Source of the DNA: Nocardiopsis sp. FIRDI 009
GTDB lineage: Bacteria; Actinomycetota; Actinomycetes; Streptosporangiales; Streptosporangiaceae
DNA: 64,000 nucleotides
Direction: 5' to 3'
Assembly (NCBI RefSeq): GCF_003386285.1
Contig: NZ_QPNC01000016.1
Location: 62,001 to 126,000, forward strand
The stretch's first letter is position 1, and each line of letters starts with the position of its first letter. Below the pieces are notes generated by a model that worked only from the letters and a program-made list of their open reading frames with translations, was not told the origin of the DNA and searched no databases. Position numbers and translations under genes: made by a program. This document shows, in pieces, positions 8,886 to 20,355 of the stretch.

Positions 8886-10928
8886 TCAGAACAGGGGGTC
8901 GCCGGGCTCCAGGGTCCGCGGGTCGACGATCACCACCCGCCCCTCGGCCGTGATCGCGGCGAGTACCTCGCCCTCCGAGTGCACGGCGACCCGCCGGAAC
9001 CCCACCGCGCCGTCGCGGTCGGCGAGGTCCGCACCCGTCTCCAGGTCCCACACGTGACTCGTGGAAACGGTCTCGCCGTCGTCCGACGCGTACCCCGGCA
9101 CCTCCCAACTGGCGTACACCCGGGACCGCTCCGGCTCCACCGTGACCTCCACGAGGGAGGCGCTCCCGGTGCCGGCGAACCCGGGCAGCGCGAAGGAGCC
9201 CAGCTCCGAGCGCCCGGCGTAGTCGAACCACACCAGGCGCTCCCCCCTCCGGTACACCACCTCGTCACGCCCGGGGACCACGGCGAAGACCGTCGAGTCC
9301 GTCCCGCGCACCGTGTGCGGGGCCTCCTCCGACCCCAGGTCCCACACGGAGATCGTCCCCGGGCGGCTGACGGCGACCCGGCCCGGGGCGACGAACTCCA
9401 GGGCCGTGACCGGTCCGGACACGAGGGAACCCGCGGGCTCGCCGGTCGCCGGGTCGACGAGGCCCACGGTGTCGCCCTCCCAGTCCTCGTCCAGCGCCAC
9501 CGCGAACACACCCCCGTCGGGGGCGAACCCCACGTCCCGGGCGTCGCGCGGCCGGTCCGGCCACACACCCCCGCTCTCCTCCGGGCCGACCTGCGGTCCC
9601 AGGTGCCCCGCGGTCGTCCCCGACGGCAGGTCGAAGGTGTGCGCGACCCCCACCGGCCGGTCGATCCCCTCGTACCCGACGGGGACCACCGCGGCGACCG
9701 TGCAGCCGGTGGGTGCGAACACGGGGTCGGAGTCGGGGGACACCTCGTCGGCGGGGCGGGCGATCTCCTCCCCCGCACGCCAGTCCCACACCGTCAGGCC
9801 GTACTCCTCGGTGGTCACGGCCAGCGCGTCCCCGTCGGGGCCGAACGCCAGCCCGATCGGTCCCGCACCGGCCCCGTCGGGCTCGACCCCGGGGGCCGGG
9901 TACCCGGTGCCGTCCAGGCAGGCCGCGTCGGTGACCAGCCCGGCCCCGGACGCCCCGGGTTCCCCGTCCGACGCCGCTCCACCGGGGGGCCAACCGAGGG
10001 TCCACGCCACGGCGGAGCCCGCCACCAGGGCGAGCACCAGACCCCCCGCCCCCAGGAGCGCGACCCGGCGTCCGCCCCGGGCGGGGGAGTCCGCCGCCCC
10101 CGCCGCGGAGCGGCCCCCGGGCACGGGGGAGACGACCGCCCGCTGCCGCGCCGCGACGGCCTCGATCGCGGTCCGCGTCCGTCGCGGCCACAGGCCCGGG
10201 TCGCCGGGTCCGCCGAGCATCCGCACCAGGTCGGCCGCGCTGGGGCGCAGCGACGGGTGCCGTCTGAGGCACGCGTCGACGAGTCCGCGCAGTTGCAGGG
10301 GGACGCGGGCGAGCCCGTCCGGCCCCTCGACGCCGCTGGCCGCGAAACACAGCGTCGCCGCCCAGGACAGCACGTCCGCGGCCGGCCCCGCCCCGCCCTC
10401 CGGCGCCGCGAACGCCGGGTGCGGCGCGCGCTCGGCGCCGTCCCGCTCCAACCACTCCAGACCAGGGTCGGCCAGGACCGCCGTCCGCGGGGTCAGGAGC
10501 ACCCCGTCGGGCCACAGCGACCCGTGGGCGCGTCCCGACGCGTGCAGGTCGGTCAGCGCCGAGGCGAGCGCGAGGGCCAACGGGACCAGCGCGTCCGCGC
10601 CGAGCGGGCCGTGCCCGCGTACCAGTTCGGTCAGGCTCGGCCCGAACGGGCGGTCCACGGCCACCCACGGCGTCGCGCCGTGCGGGTCGGCGTCGCGCAC
10701 CTCGCACACGTGGGGGCCGAACACCTCACGCGCGGTCAGTACCCGCTGGGCGAAGGCCGCCCGGAAGGCGGGGTCGGTGGCGTGCGCCGATCGCGCCACC
10801 TTGATCGCGACGGGCGCCCCGCCGGAGTCCGACCCCAGGTAGACGCGGGTGAAGGTCTCCTCACCCAAGCGGGCGTGGAGGCGGTGGGGGCCGACGGATG
10901 GGGGGTCGTGGGGGTGGAGCGGGAGCAT
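8886..10928 (-). CDS. Membrane receptor pseudokinase with WD40-like extracellular domain
   Basis: A 680-residue paralogue of the next two genes, aligned to the residue: Lys43 in all three, catalytic loop at 135-137, DFG position at 154-156. Here the glycine loop GAGGMG is GEETFT, HRD is HGS (catalytic Asp replaced by Ser137) and DFG is DPG. Phosphotransfer is therefore unlikely although Lys43 and Asp154 remain. A transmembrane helix (about 289-311) is followed by an extracellular propeller of WD40-like blades such as LTVWDWRAGEEI and ISVWDLG. It probably senses an external cue and acts through its neighbours; the ligand is unknown. It ends the three-gene series, 37 bp after the preceding gene's stop. 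Confidence 0.85.
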   Translation of the reverse strand: MLPLHPHDPPSVGPHRLHARLGEETFTRVYLGSDSGGAPVAIKVARSAHATDPAFRAAFAQRVLTAREVFGPHVCEVRDADPHGATPWVAVDRPFGPSLTELVRGHGPLGADALVPLALALASALTDLHASGRAHGSLWPDGVLLTPRTAVLADPGLEWLERDGAERAPHPAFAAPEGGAGPAADVLSWAATLCFAASGVEGPDGLARVPLQLRGLVDACLRRHPSLRPSAADLVRMLGGPGDPGLWPRRTRTAIEAVAARQRAVVSPVPGGRSAAGAADSPARGGRRVALLGAGGLVLALVAGSAVAWTLGWPPGGAASDGEPGASGAGLVTDAACLDGTGYPAPGVEPDGAGAGPIGLAFGPDGDALAVTTEEYGLTVWDWRAGEEIARPADEVSPDSDPVFAPTGCTVAAVVPVGYEGIDRPVGVAHTFDLPSGTTAGHLGPQVGPEESGGVWPDRPRDARDVGFAPDGGVFAVALDEDWEGDTVGLVDPATGEPAGSLVSGPVTALEFVAPGRVAVSRPGTISVWDLGSEEAPHTVRGTDSTVFAVVPGRDEVVYRRGERLVWFDYAGRSELGSFALPGFAGTGSASLVEVTVEPERSRVYASWEVPGYASDDGETVSTSHVWDLETGADLADRDGAVGFRRVAVHSEGEVLAAITAEGRVVIVDPRTLEPGDPLF

Positions 10929-10965
10929 GGGCCCTCCCTGGGCGTGGCGGTCGTGGCGCGTGAGG

Positions 10966-13014
10966 TCAGTCGATGGCCGTGATCAGGCGCAGTTCGACGG
11001 CGTCGACCACCCACATCCCCGAACCGGTCGGGGGGAACCCGACGAAGATCCCACCGTCGGGATGGAGCGTGATCTCGGCGACGAACCCCTCGTCGGACTC
11101 GGCCGTCAACTCCTCTCCCGTGGAGAACTCCCACACCTTCATCACGCCCTCGGACAGGTCGGCGGCCGGCTCCCGGTAGGTGGCGTACAGCCGGTCCGCC
11201 TGCGGGCTGTACACGAACTGGTCCAGGGGCGCCTCGGGCGGGCGGGCGGGGACGAACTGGGTGGGCTCCCCCGCACCGCCGAGCACCTGCCTGCGGGGAC
11301 CGGCCTCGTCGTAGTAGAGCACCTCGCCGTCCCCCGTGAGGACCAGGTCCGGATCGAACAGGGGGGAGCGGTAGCCGTCCCCGTAGGCGAGCAGCTCGCG
11401 CGTTCCGGTGTCCCACACGAAGACCTCGCCGCTGAGGGTGTGGGCCCCCAGGTGGGAGCCGTCGGGGGAGTAGGCGACGATCTCGGCCGCGCTGTCGGCC
11501 TCCTCGTAGGCGTGCACCACGTCCCCGCTCGCCACGTCGTAGGTGACCACGCTCGTGGGTCCGCCGGCGGCCGTGGTCACCTGCGAGCCGTCCGGGGAGA
11601 ACACGGCGGTGCTCACGTCCTGACCGGGGCCCAGGACGGTGCTCTCCCCGGTCTCCAACGTGTACACGTGCGTTCCGTCGTCGGAGGTGAAGGCGAGCGC
11701 GCAGTCGTTCGGGGAGAACACGGGCCTCCCGCGCAGAGGGGGGATCTCCACGTCGATCCACGCGAGCCGGGTGCCGTCCCGCCAGTCCAGGAGGAAGATC
11801 CCCTGCGGGCTCCCGACGGCGAGGACCGAACCGTCGTTGGAGAAGGCGGGGTGGAGCCGTCCGGCCATCTCGGGCAGTTCGTCGGCCTCGGCCGGCTCGG
11901 TGAACGCGTCGGCCAGGTGCACGGCGGGATCGCACACCTCGCGCTCGACCGGCTCCGCGCTCGCGGACGGCGCGGCCCCGCCGGGTTCGGCGCGCACCGG
12001 GTCCGGCCCGCCCAGCGACCACACGCCGAAGCCGCCCATGAGCAGCAGCGCGGCGGCCGCCGCCCCGGCGATGAGCAGCCGCCCCGCCAGGGGACCCTTC
12101 TCCCCCCTGGCCGGAGCGGTCGAGCGTACGGCGTCCCGGTGCTCGCGCGCGACGCCGTCGAGCACCCCGCGGGCGGGCGGGGGCAGCCAGGCGGCCGCGC
12201 GCGGCGCGGGGCCGGTCGGGCCGCCCAGTTCCCGGAGGATCTCCGCGGCGGTGGGCCGCCGGTCGGGGTCCTTGTCCAGACAGGACGCGACGAGCCCGCG
12301 CAGGGACTCGGGGACCCCGGTCAGGACGGGGTCCCGGTTGGCGACGCGGTACATCACGGCCGACGGGTGCCCCTCGCCGAACGGCCCCGTCCCCGTGAGC
12401 GCGTACACGAGCGTCCCGCCGAGTGCGAACACGTCCGAGGCGGCGCCGCACCGCTGTTCCCGGACGACCTCCGGCGACATGTAGCCGGGGGTGCCGACGA
12501 CCCGGTCCGCGTCACCGTGGCGGGCGTCCTCCATCGCACCGGAGATCCCGAAGTCGATCACCTGCGCCCCGTCCGCCGACACCATCACGTTGCCGGGCTT
12601 GAGGTCGCGGTGGACCAGGCCCTTGGCGTGGACGCCCTCCAGCGCGCGGGCGACACCCCGGCCGAGGAACCGCACGCTCTCCTCCGGGAGCGGGCCCGTG
12701 GTGTACACGAGGTCGTGGAGTGAGGGCCCCATGACGTACTCGGTGGCCATCCAGGGCGTCTGCCCCGAGGTGTCGGCCGCCAGGACCCGGGGGACGTTCC
12801 CGCCCAGCACGAGCCGGGCCAGTTCCAGCTCCCGGGCGAAGCGCTCCCGGAAGTCGGGGTCGTAGGCGTACTCGGCCCGGACCACCTTGACGGCCGCGGA
12901 CCCGCCGGCCGCGTCCAGCCCGAGGTAGACGCGGCCCATGCCGCCGGCGCCGAGGAGCGCGGCGATCCGGTACGGGCCGACCCGGCGCGGGTCGTCGGGT
13001 GCTGGCTGCTGCAT
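10966..13014 (-). CDS. Ser/Thr protein kinase with extracellular WD40-like domain
   Basis: A 682-residue PknB-family (Hanks-type) receptor kinase. The kinase domain (about 13-265) has GAGGMG at 22-27, AVKV with Lys43, HRDLKPGN at 135-142, DFG at 154-156 and SPE at 180-182, so it should be active. A juxtamembrane linker leads to one transmembrane helix at about 312-333. Residues from about 360 to the end form a WD40-like propeller (FLLDWRDG, VFVWDTGTRELLAYGD, MKVWEFSTGEEL) expected outside the cell. It is in series with two paralogues on the same strand, 19 bp after the upstream gene, so probably one transcript and one sensing system. Confidence 0.92.
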   Translation of the reverse strand: MQQPAPDDPRRVGPYRIAALLGAGGMGRVYLGLDAAGGSAAVKVVRAEYAYDPDFRERFARELELARLVLGGNVPRVLAADTSGQTPWMATEYVMGPSLHDLVYTTGPLPEESVRFLGRGVARALEGVHAKGLVHRDLKPGNVMVSADGAQVIDFGISGAMEDARHGDADRVVGTPGYMSPEVVREQRCGAASDVFALGGTLVYALTGTGPFGEGHPSAVMYRVANRDPVLTGVPESLRGLVASCLDKDPDRRPTAAEILRELGGPTGPAPRAAAWLPPPARGVLDGVAREHRDAVRSTAPARGEKGPLAGRLLIAGAAAAALLLMGGFGVWSLGGPDPVRAEPGGAAPSASAEPVEREVCDPAVHLADAFTEPAEADELPEMAGRLHPAFSNDGSVLAVGSPQGIFLLDWRDGTRLAWIDVEIPPLRGRPVFSPNDCALAFTSDDGTHVYTLETGESTVLGPGQDVSTAVFSPDGSQVTTAAGGPTSVVTYDVASGDVVHAYEEADSAAEIVAYSPDGSHLGAHTLSGEVFVWDTGTRELLAYGDGYRSPLFDPDLVLTGDGEVLYYDEAGPRRQVLGGAGEPTQFVPARPPEAPLDQFVYSPQADRLYATYREPAADLSEGVMKVWEFSTGEELTAESDEGFVAEITLHPDGGIFVGFPPTGSGMWVVDAVELRLITAID

Positions 13015-13033
13015 GGCGACCTTCCCAGGCGGC

Positions 13034-15163
<2,130 letters not shown>

Positions 15164-15519
15164 GGTGGGTGGGGTCCTCACTGGGTTCGAGGGCCTGGCC
15201 CGGCGGCCGTTCGGCCGGGGTGGGGGTCGTCCGTCAATCTAGCCGTTCGCCGACGGGCGTCCCGGCGCCCCGCCCCCCGTCCGGTTCCCACCCGCTCACC
15301 CGGGGGTCGCCGTTCGGGCGCCCGACCAGAGCGAGTGCCGCGCCGCAGGCGTCCGTCGACCACGACCTCCGCCCACGCCCCCCGGACCCCTGACTCTCGC
15401 CCCCGCCGGTGAGGCGGTGAACCGGTGGGGTTCGCGGGGAACCGGTTCCGGCGCGCGGTGCGTCTGACCGAGACCCGGCCCGCACCCGAGCGGGCCCCGA
15501 CACCGGAGCGCACCGACCC
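15164..15519. promoter_or_regulatory. Divergent intergenic region with GGAACCGGTTCC palindrome
   Basis: 356 bp between the kinase series and the divergent gene at 15520; no credible gene. It contains a perfect 12-bp palindrome, GGAACCGGTTCC, at 15438-15449. Its core AACCGGTT also occurs upstream of the AfsA-like gene (20643-20650). Both could be sites for a TetR-type regulator, but a short GC-rich palindrome can occur by chance. Confidence 0.35.
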
Positions 15520-16764
15520 ATGAGCCCCTACCGGCCCGCTCGCCCCGAGGACCTGCCGCCGCCCGGAATGCTCTGGGCCCACGGAGTGATCGAACTCGGC
15601 GCCTACCGCGCCCTCGAAGCGCGCCCGGGCGAGACGTTCACCTATGACCCGGTGGGGACCACCTTCACCCGCGAGGGCTTCACCTACGGCCCGCACGGCC
15701 TGCACTTCGACAACTCGTCGGGCTGCTGGTGGCGGCTGACCTGGGTGGAGGGCGGCAGGGCGGTCCTGACCGGTTACGAGCCGCTGGGGCAGCGCACGAT
15801 CGACGAGGAGGTCGACCTGCTCGCGGGCGGCCCCGACTGGCTTCCGCGCGAGTGGCTGGACACGCATGTCGCCCGGTACCGCCACGAGCAGATGGGAGTG
15901 TCCTTCCTCTGCTGGTGGGACGGCTCCTGGGGGCGCGTCGAGTACCCCGATACCGTCGACGACGACGGCCTGTGCACCGTCGGGGGCTTCGGCACCCTCG
16001 ATGACCTGGTCGCCCACTCCCTTCCCCTCCCGAAGGGCGACCGTGACCGAACCGTGGCGGCCGAGCTGATGCGCGCCGTCGCCGAGGGCGACGGCGACCG
16101 GGCCTGGGACCTGTTCGGGGACCTGTTCGGCACCGACCGCCCGGCTCTCGCGCACACGCGCGAGCTGCTCGGCGAAGACTGGTTCACCTGGCGGAGCGCC
16201 CTGCCCGCCGGGACCCCTCCCCCCGAGCCCCGGCGCCCGCGCCTGCTCAGGGAGCGGGAGTGGGAGGCGCTGGTGGCGCGCGCCATGCGGGACGCGCACG
16301 AGCTCGACCGCCCGGTCCCGCCGGAGACCGAACCGCTGCGCACCCTGCGCGGGAGTCTGCGCTCGCTCGCCGCCGAACGCGGCGAGGAGCTGACCTTCAC
16401 CGTCGCCTGCGAGCGGGGGAGCATGATCTCCCCGCGGTTGGTGACCGCCTCCGGCGAGGTCCTGGCGGAACCGTGGGAGGACAGACTGCTGCCCTGGCGG
16501 CTGCGCAGGGCGGAGGCGCACCCCGAGTACGGCTCCTGGTACTTCCTCCGGCTCCGCGCCGCCGGCGGGGACGTCGCGGTCGAGCGCGCCTACGACCACT
16601 GGCCCGCGTGGGCGGCGCGGTCCGTGGGTTTCGACGGGCGCATGGCGCCGCCGCGCCTGCCCTCCCTCCGGGACGAGACGGCCGCCCGGGACCCGCGCTG
16701 GCGCCCGGCGTGGGTGTGGCTGCTGGACGAGGAGATCCCCTACGATCCGCCGACGGACCTGTGA
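15520..16764 (+). CDS. Conserved-looking protein of unknown function (414 aa)
   Basis: I do not recognise a family. The start is ATG 15520 with GGAG upstream. The protein is soluble, acidic and rich in Trp/Tyr (GCWWRLTWVEGG, CWWDGSWGRVEY, WVWLLDEEIPYDPP), with no signal peptide or transmembrane segment. Two parts can be seen: an N-terminal half (1-170) of short beta-type strands and a C-terminal half with a helical region (about 235-300) followed by strands. The Trp/acidic-rich composition is reminiscent of toxin-immunity-like actinomycete proteins, but that is only an impression. It stands alone between a divergent kinase series and a convergent aldo/keto reductase. Confidence 0.7.
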   Translation: MSPYRPARPEDLPPPGMLWAHGVIELGAYRALEARPGETFTYDPVGTTFTREGFTYGPHGLHFDNSSGCWWRLTWVEGGRAVLTGYEPLGQRTIDEEVDLLAGGPDWLPREWLDTHVARYRHEQMGVSFLCWWDGSWGRVEYPDTVDDDGLCTVGGFGTLDDLVAHSLPLPKGDRDRTVAAELMRAVAEGDGDRAWDLFGDLFGTDRPALAHTRELLGEDWFTWRSALPAGTPPPEPRRPRLLREREWEALVARAMRDAHELDRPVPPETEPLRTLRGSLRSLAAERGEELTFTVACERGSMISPRLVTASGEVLAEPWEDRLLPWRLRRAEAHPEYGSWYFLRLRAAGGDVAVERAYDHWPAWAARSVGFDGRMAPPRLPSLRDETAARDPRWRPAWVWLLDEEIPYDPPTDL

Positions 16765-16786
16765 CGCGGGGCCGGGCCGGGCGGGG

Positions 16787-17836
16787 CTACTCCCTGGAGG
16801 CGGTCGCGCCCCACCAGATGTTGATGTCGGAGTCGACGGCCCACGCGTCGATGCGCCGCAGCTCCTCGTCGGTGAACTCCGGGGCGTCCAGCGCGCCCAG
16901 GTTGTGTTCGAGCTGTTCGACGCTGGAGGCGCCGATGAGCGCCGTGGTCACCGTCCGCGGTCCCTGGTCGCGCAGCACCCAGGAGATCGCCATCTGCGCG
17001 AGGCTCTGGCCGCGTTCGGCGGCGATGGCGTCGAGCGCCCGGGCCCGCTCCAGGACGGTGTCGGAGAGCATGTTCTTCCGCCAGCTGGGGCGGCCCACCC
17101 CGGCGCGGGAGTCGGCGGGCACGTTCCCGTCCAGGTAGCGGGGGGTCAGGACGCCCTGGGCCAGTGGTGAGAAGGCGACCACGCCCATACCCTCGTCGTC
17201 GGCGGCGGCCAGGAGGCCGTTCTCGATCCAGCGGTTGAGCATGGAGTAGGAGGGCTGGTGGACGACCAGGGGGGTGCCCAGTTCGCGCATGATCCGGGCG
17301 GCCTCACGGGTGGCGGCGGGGCTGTAGGAGGAGATCCCCGCGTACACGGCGCGGCCGGACACCACCGCGTGGTGCAGCGCGAGCATGGTCTCCTCCAGCG
17401 GTGTGTCCGGGTCCGGCCGGTGGCTGTAGAAGATGTCGACGTAGTCCAGGCCCATCCGCTGGAGGGAGCGGTCGAGGGAGGACAGCAGGTACTTGCGGGA
17501 GCCGCCGCTCTGGTGGGGGCCGGGGCCCATGACGTATCCGGCCTTGGTCGTGATGACCAGCTCGTCGCGGTAGGGGCGCAGGTCGCGGTCGAGGATCCGG
17601 CCCAGGTTCTCCTCGGCGCTGCCGGGCGGCGGACCGTAGTTGTTGGCCAGGTCGAAGTGGAAGACGCCGAGGTCGAAGGCGCGCAGGAGGATGCGGCGCT
17701 GGTTCTCCAGGTCGCGGTCGGCGCCGAAGTTCTGCCACAGGCCGAGGGACAGCCGGGGCAGATGGAGGCCGCTGTCGCCGCAGCGGCGGTACTCCACGGA
17801 GTCGTAGCGGTCCTCGCTCGCGACGTGTGTGCCCAC
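16787..17836 (-). CDS. Aldo/keto reductase, YghZ (L-glyceraldehyde 3-phosphate reductase) type
   Basis: A 349-residue cytosolic NADPH-dependent reductase. The catalytic tetrad is complete: Asp62 and Tyr67 in FDLANNYG, Lys98 in TTKAG, His139 in YSHRPDPDTP. The sequence NNYGPPPGSAEENLGRIL and the C-terminal WWGA belong to the YghZ/AKR14 subgroup, which reduces L-glyceraldehyde 3-phosphate and methylglyoxal-like aldehydes. The exact substrate here is unknown. It is a single gene with a long inverted repeat just upstream (17852-17885) that may control it. Confidence 0.88.
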   Translation of the reverse strand: MGTHVASEDRYDSVEYRRCGDSGLHLPRLSLGLWQNFGADRDLENQRRILLRAFDLGVFHFDLANNYGPPPGSAEENLGRILDRDLRPYRDELVITTKAGYVMGPGPHQSGGSRKYLLSSLDRSLQRMGLDYVDIFYSHRPDPDTPLEETMLALHHAVVSGRAVYAGISSYSPAATREAARIMRELGTPLVVHQPSYSMLNRWIENGLLAAADDEGMGVVAFSPLAQGVLTPRYLDGNVPADSRAGVGRPSWRKNMLSDTVLERARALDAIAAERGQSLAQMAISWVLRDQGPRTVTTALIGASSVEQLEHNLGALDAPEFTDEELRRIDAWAVDSDINIWWGATASRE

Positions 17837-17851
17837 GTTGTGTCCCTTCGT

Positions 17852-17885
17852 TGGTCTGCGTCTGAGGGGACAGTTTCGCAGACCA
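17852..17885 (-). promoter_or_regulatory. Long inverted repeat upstream of the aldo/keto reductase
   Basis: TGGTCTGCG (17852-17860) and CGCAGACCA (17877-17885) are perfect 9-bp arms 16 bp apart. The near arm is 15 bp before the GTG/ATG start region of the reductase. It could be an operator for a dimeric regulator or a structure in the 5' leader. Confidence 0.4.
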
Positions 17886-17955
17886 GGACATTCCAGGCGT
17901 CATCAGTGCTCAGCGGGGCACCGTGCGCGAAGGGAGGGCGTGGGAGCGCCGTGGA

Positions 17956-18330
17956 TCAGGCGGCGGTGAGTCCGGCCAGCGCGGGGCTGTGGGACGGCTC
18001 GGGGATCCGAGCGAACGGGTTGAGGAGGGCGGCCGCGCCCACCGGGTCGTTCGCGGGATGGGAGACGGTCTCGCCGCCGCGGAGGAGGTCGTTCCAGAAG
18101 AACCGGCCGTCGCGGCACCAGACGTTGACGCCGTGCTGGACCGACATGACGGCCATCTCGGGCGTTCCGGACCAGTACAGCTGTCGGGGCGTCAGGGACG
18201 CGAGCTCGCCCAGGAGCGCGGTGATCGCGCGCTCGGCGCAGAAGGCGTGGCGGGGCGTGTGCTTGACTCGCCTGGCGAGGGCCGACTTCGCCCGGGAGGC
18301 CCGGGGGTTGTTCAGGCGCCAGTGACTCAA
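17956..18330 (-). CDS. Small protein of unknown function (about 124 aa)
   Basis: I do not recognise the family. The reading frame is open further upstream. TTG 18330 is preferred because GGAG sits exactly 6 nt before it, giving MSHWRLNNPRASRAKSALAR and a 124-residue protein. A basic N-terminus is followed by ITALLGELASLTPRQLYWSG and TPEMAVMSVQHGVNVWCRDG, then RFFWNDLLRGGETVSHPAND. The segment looks like a compact alpha/beta domain with no catalytic motif and no membrane segment. It lies downstream of a 570-bp AT-rich control region and may be the target of the inverted repeat there. Confidence 0.55.
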   Translation of the reverse strand: MSHWRLNNPRASRAKSALARRVKHTPRHAFCAERAITALLGELASLTPRQLYWSGTPEMAVMSVQHGVNVWCRDGRFFWNDLLRGGETVSHPANDPVGAAALLNPFARIPEPSHSPALAGLTAA

Positions 18331-18904
18331 GGTCGTCTCCAGTGTGTCTCGGGTACCGCGGTGTGGACCGTGTGCGCTTGTCGCGACCACGGGCCGCGGT
18401 TCGAGGGGCGCCGCCGCCGCTGTCGCGTGAGCGGGTTCCCTCCACAAAGTTGGTGAGGCGTGAACCGTGTCGTTACCTCGTAGTTATTCTTTGCGCTCCG
18501 GATGCTAGCAGCAACCGACCCTCCGTGGTCGAGGCTTTTGAGAGTGACCAATCTCACAATTAACGAATGGGTATCAGCTTCGAGATTGTGAGAACCCGCA
18601 GGTCAGTCCAGTCTTTTCGAACTTGGGTCCGACGGTTTTCGAGGCTGGAAGAGATGCGGGGTCTCACGCTCGCTGTCGTGATGGTCACCCGTTTTCGCGA
18701 CTCCTGGGTGGTTGACGCTCACTTGCGGTGACTTTACGCAGGTGAGGAGTCCTTTACCCGGATCGGGTCGGGTCTTGTGCCTTCCGCCGCCGGGGGTTCA
18801 CGTGTCCCCGTGTCCGTTTTGCGCCCTCGTCGACCCCGGTGTATGGGACGGCCGCGCGGCTGGAGGACACTGGAACGGGCCCGAACGAGGAGAGAAGCCG
18901 CGCA
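18331..18904. promoter_or_regulatory. AT-rich divergent intergenic region with a 9-bp inverted repeat
   Basis: 574 bp without a gene, visibly lower in GC than its surroundings at 18470-18740. TCTCACAAT (18552-18560) and ATTGTGAGA (18585-18593) form perfect 9-bp arms 24 bp apart. Promoters for the leftward 124-aa gene and the rightward MFS gene should both lie here. I cannot place the start sites. Confidence 0.45.
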
Positions 18905-20191
18905 GTGACACAGACCAATACATCCGGTGACCCGACCGCGACCCGGACGGGTCCCGTCCCCGCCGAACCCGCGGGCGGCGCCCGCGCCTGGCTCGTCTGG
19001 GGCGTCGCCGTCGGCGGCTACTTCCTGGCGATGCTGCACCGCAACGGTCTTGGCGTCGCCGCGCTGGAGGCGCAGGAGAGGTTCGACGTCGGCCCGGCGC
19101 TGCTGTCCCTGCTGCCGATGCTCCAACTCCTCGTGTACGTCCTCCTCCAGGTGCCCGCCGGACTGCTGGCCGACCGCCTCGGCCCGCGCCACACGCTCGT
19201 GATCGGGATGGGGGCGATGACCGCCGGGGCGTGCCTGTTCGCGCTCGCCCCCGGTGTGGAGGCGGCCGTCGCCGGACGGTTCCTCATCGGGCTCGGGGAC
19301 GCCCTCGTCTTCCTCAACGTCATCCGCCTGGCCGCCCTCTGGTTCCCCCGTGCGCGCTACGCGCTCGTCAGCGGGCTCACCGGCGTGGTCGGCGGGACCG
19401 GTCAGGTGGCCAGCGCGGCGCCGCTGGCGTGGGCGCTGGAGGGGGTGGGGTGGGTGGTCGCCTTCCTCGCCACGGCGGGCCTCACGGCGCTCATGGCGCT
19501 GCTGGTGCTGCTGGTCGTGCGGGACCGCCCCGCCGGGGCGGCCGGGCGGTCCACCGTCGCCGAACCGATCCCCGTGTGGGAGGCGCTCGGAGAGGCGCTG
19601 CGGGCGCGGGGGCCGCGGATCGGCATGGCCCACCACGCGGCCGTCATGGCGCCGTTCACGATGATGATGGTGCTGTGGGGTTACCCGTTCCTCGTGGGCG
19701 GTCTGGGACTGCCCGAGGGGACCGCCGCGCTCACGCTCACCGGCCTGGCTGCCGGGGGGCTGTGGGTCGCGCCGTTCGCGGGCGCCGTCATCGGCCGCTG
19801 GCCGAACGCGCGCGTGTGGCTCGGGCTGACCCTGGGCACCTCGCTGAGCACGGGACTGCTGCTCCTGGTGCTGTGGCCGGGCGGGGCGCCGCTGGGGGTG
19901 GGGATCGCGGCCCTGGCGGTGATGGCGCTGGGGCAGACCCTGGCGCCGACGGTCTCCTTCGACTTCGCCCGGGACGGTATCCCCGCCAGCCGCACCGGCG
20001 TCGCCTCCGGCCTGGTGAACATGGCGGGCTTCTCGACCTCCGTCCTGTGCACCGTCCTGGCCGGGGCGGTGCTCCAGGTCCTGCCGGAGTCGCCGACCTC
20101 CTTCCAGTGGGCGTTCGCGCCCATCTGCCTGACCACGCTCGGCGCGACCGCGGTGCTCTGGCGTCTCGTGCTGCGGAGTCCGCGCGTCTAG
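18905..20191 (+). CDS. MFS transporter
   Basis: A 428-residue major facilitator with about twelve hydrophobic helices. GTG 18905 is taken as the start because a GAGGAGAG site precedes it and the first helix (WLVWGVAVGGYFLAMLHRNG) then begins near residue 34. The loop between helices 2 and 3 carries the MFS signature GLLADRLGPRHTLV. R-x-x-x-G in helix 4 (GRFLIGLGDALVF) fits the sugar/organic-acid type uptake/efflux group rather than a drug-specific family. The substrate cannot be read from the sequence. It lies 0.5 kb upstream of the AfsA operon on the same strand but is separated by repeats, so it may be independent. Confidence 0.85.
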   Translation: MTQTNTSGDPTATRTGPVPAEPAGGARAWLVWGVAVGGYFLAMLHRNGLGVAALEAQERFDVGPALLSLLPMLQLLVYVLLQVPAGLLADRLGPRHTLVIGMGAMTAGACLFALAPGVEAAVAGRFLIGLGDALVFLNVIRLAALWFPRARYALVSGLTGVVGGTGQVASAAPLAWALEGVGWVVAFLATAGLTALMALLVLLVVRDRPAGAAGRSTVAEPIPVWEALGEALRARGPRIGMAHHAAVMAPFTMMMVLWGYPFLVGGLGLPEGTAALTLTGLAAGGLWVAPFAGAVIGRWPNARVWLGLTLGTSLSTGLLLLVLWPGGAPLGVGIAALAVMALGQTLAPTVSFDFARDGIPASRTGVASGLVNMAGFSTSVLCTVLAGAVLQVLPESPTSFQWAFAPICLTTLGATAVLWRLVLRSPRV

Positions 20192-20231
20192 GGCGTGTTC
20201 GTCCCGGCTCTCGGGTGGGCTCCGGCCCGCC

Positions 20232-20355
20232 CGTCGCCCTCCACCACCCTCAACGGACGCCTGCGGCGCGGTTCCCCCCGCTTCGTCGCCCTCCACCACC
20301 CTCAACGGACGCCTGCGGCGCGGTTCCCCCCGCTTCGTCGCCCTCCACCACCCTC
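20232..20355 (+). repeat. 52-bp tandem repeat, two full units plus 20 bp
   Basis: Unit starts are at 20232, 20284 and 20336. Units 1 and 2 appear identical. The third diverges after 20 bp. The unit begins CGTCGCCCTCCACCACCCTC. A related stretch with CCCGCCCGTCGC and CTCCACCACCC lies inside the ATPase gene at about 45359-45411, so this belongs to a dispersed repeat family. It is intergenic, in a 493-bp gap (20192-20684) that I think holds no gene. Confidence 0.85.

Noticed and set aside
18905..20191. MFS gene as first member of the AfsA operon
   Set aside because: A 493-bp gap with tandem repeats and a separate operator-like palindrome separates them, so co-transcription is unlikely.
20232..20355. 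Possible CRISPR array
   Set aside because: The units are contiguous 52-bp tandem copies with no unique spacers between them, and no cas genes are near.
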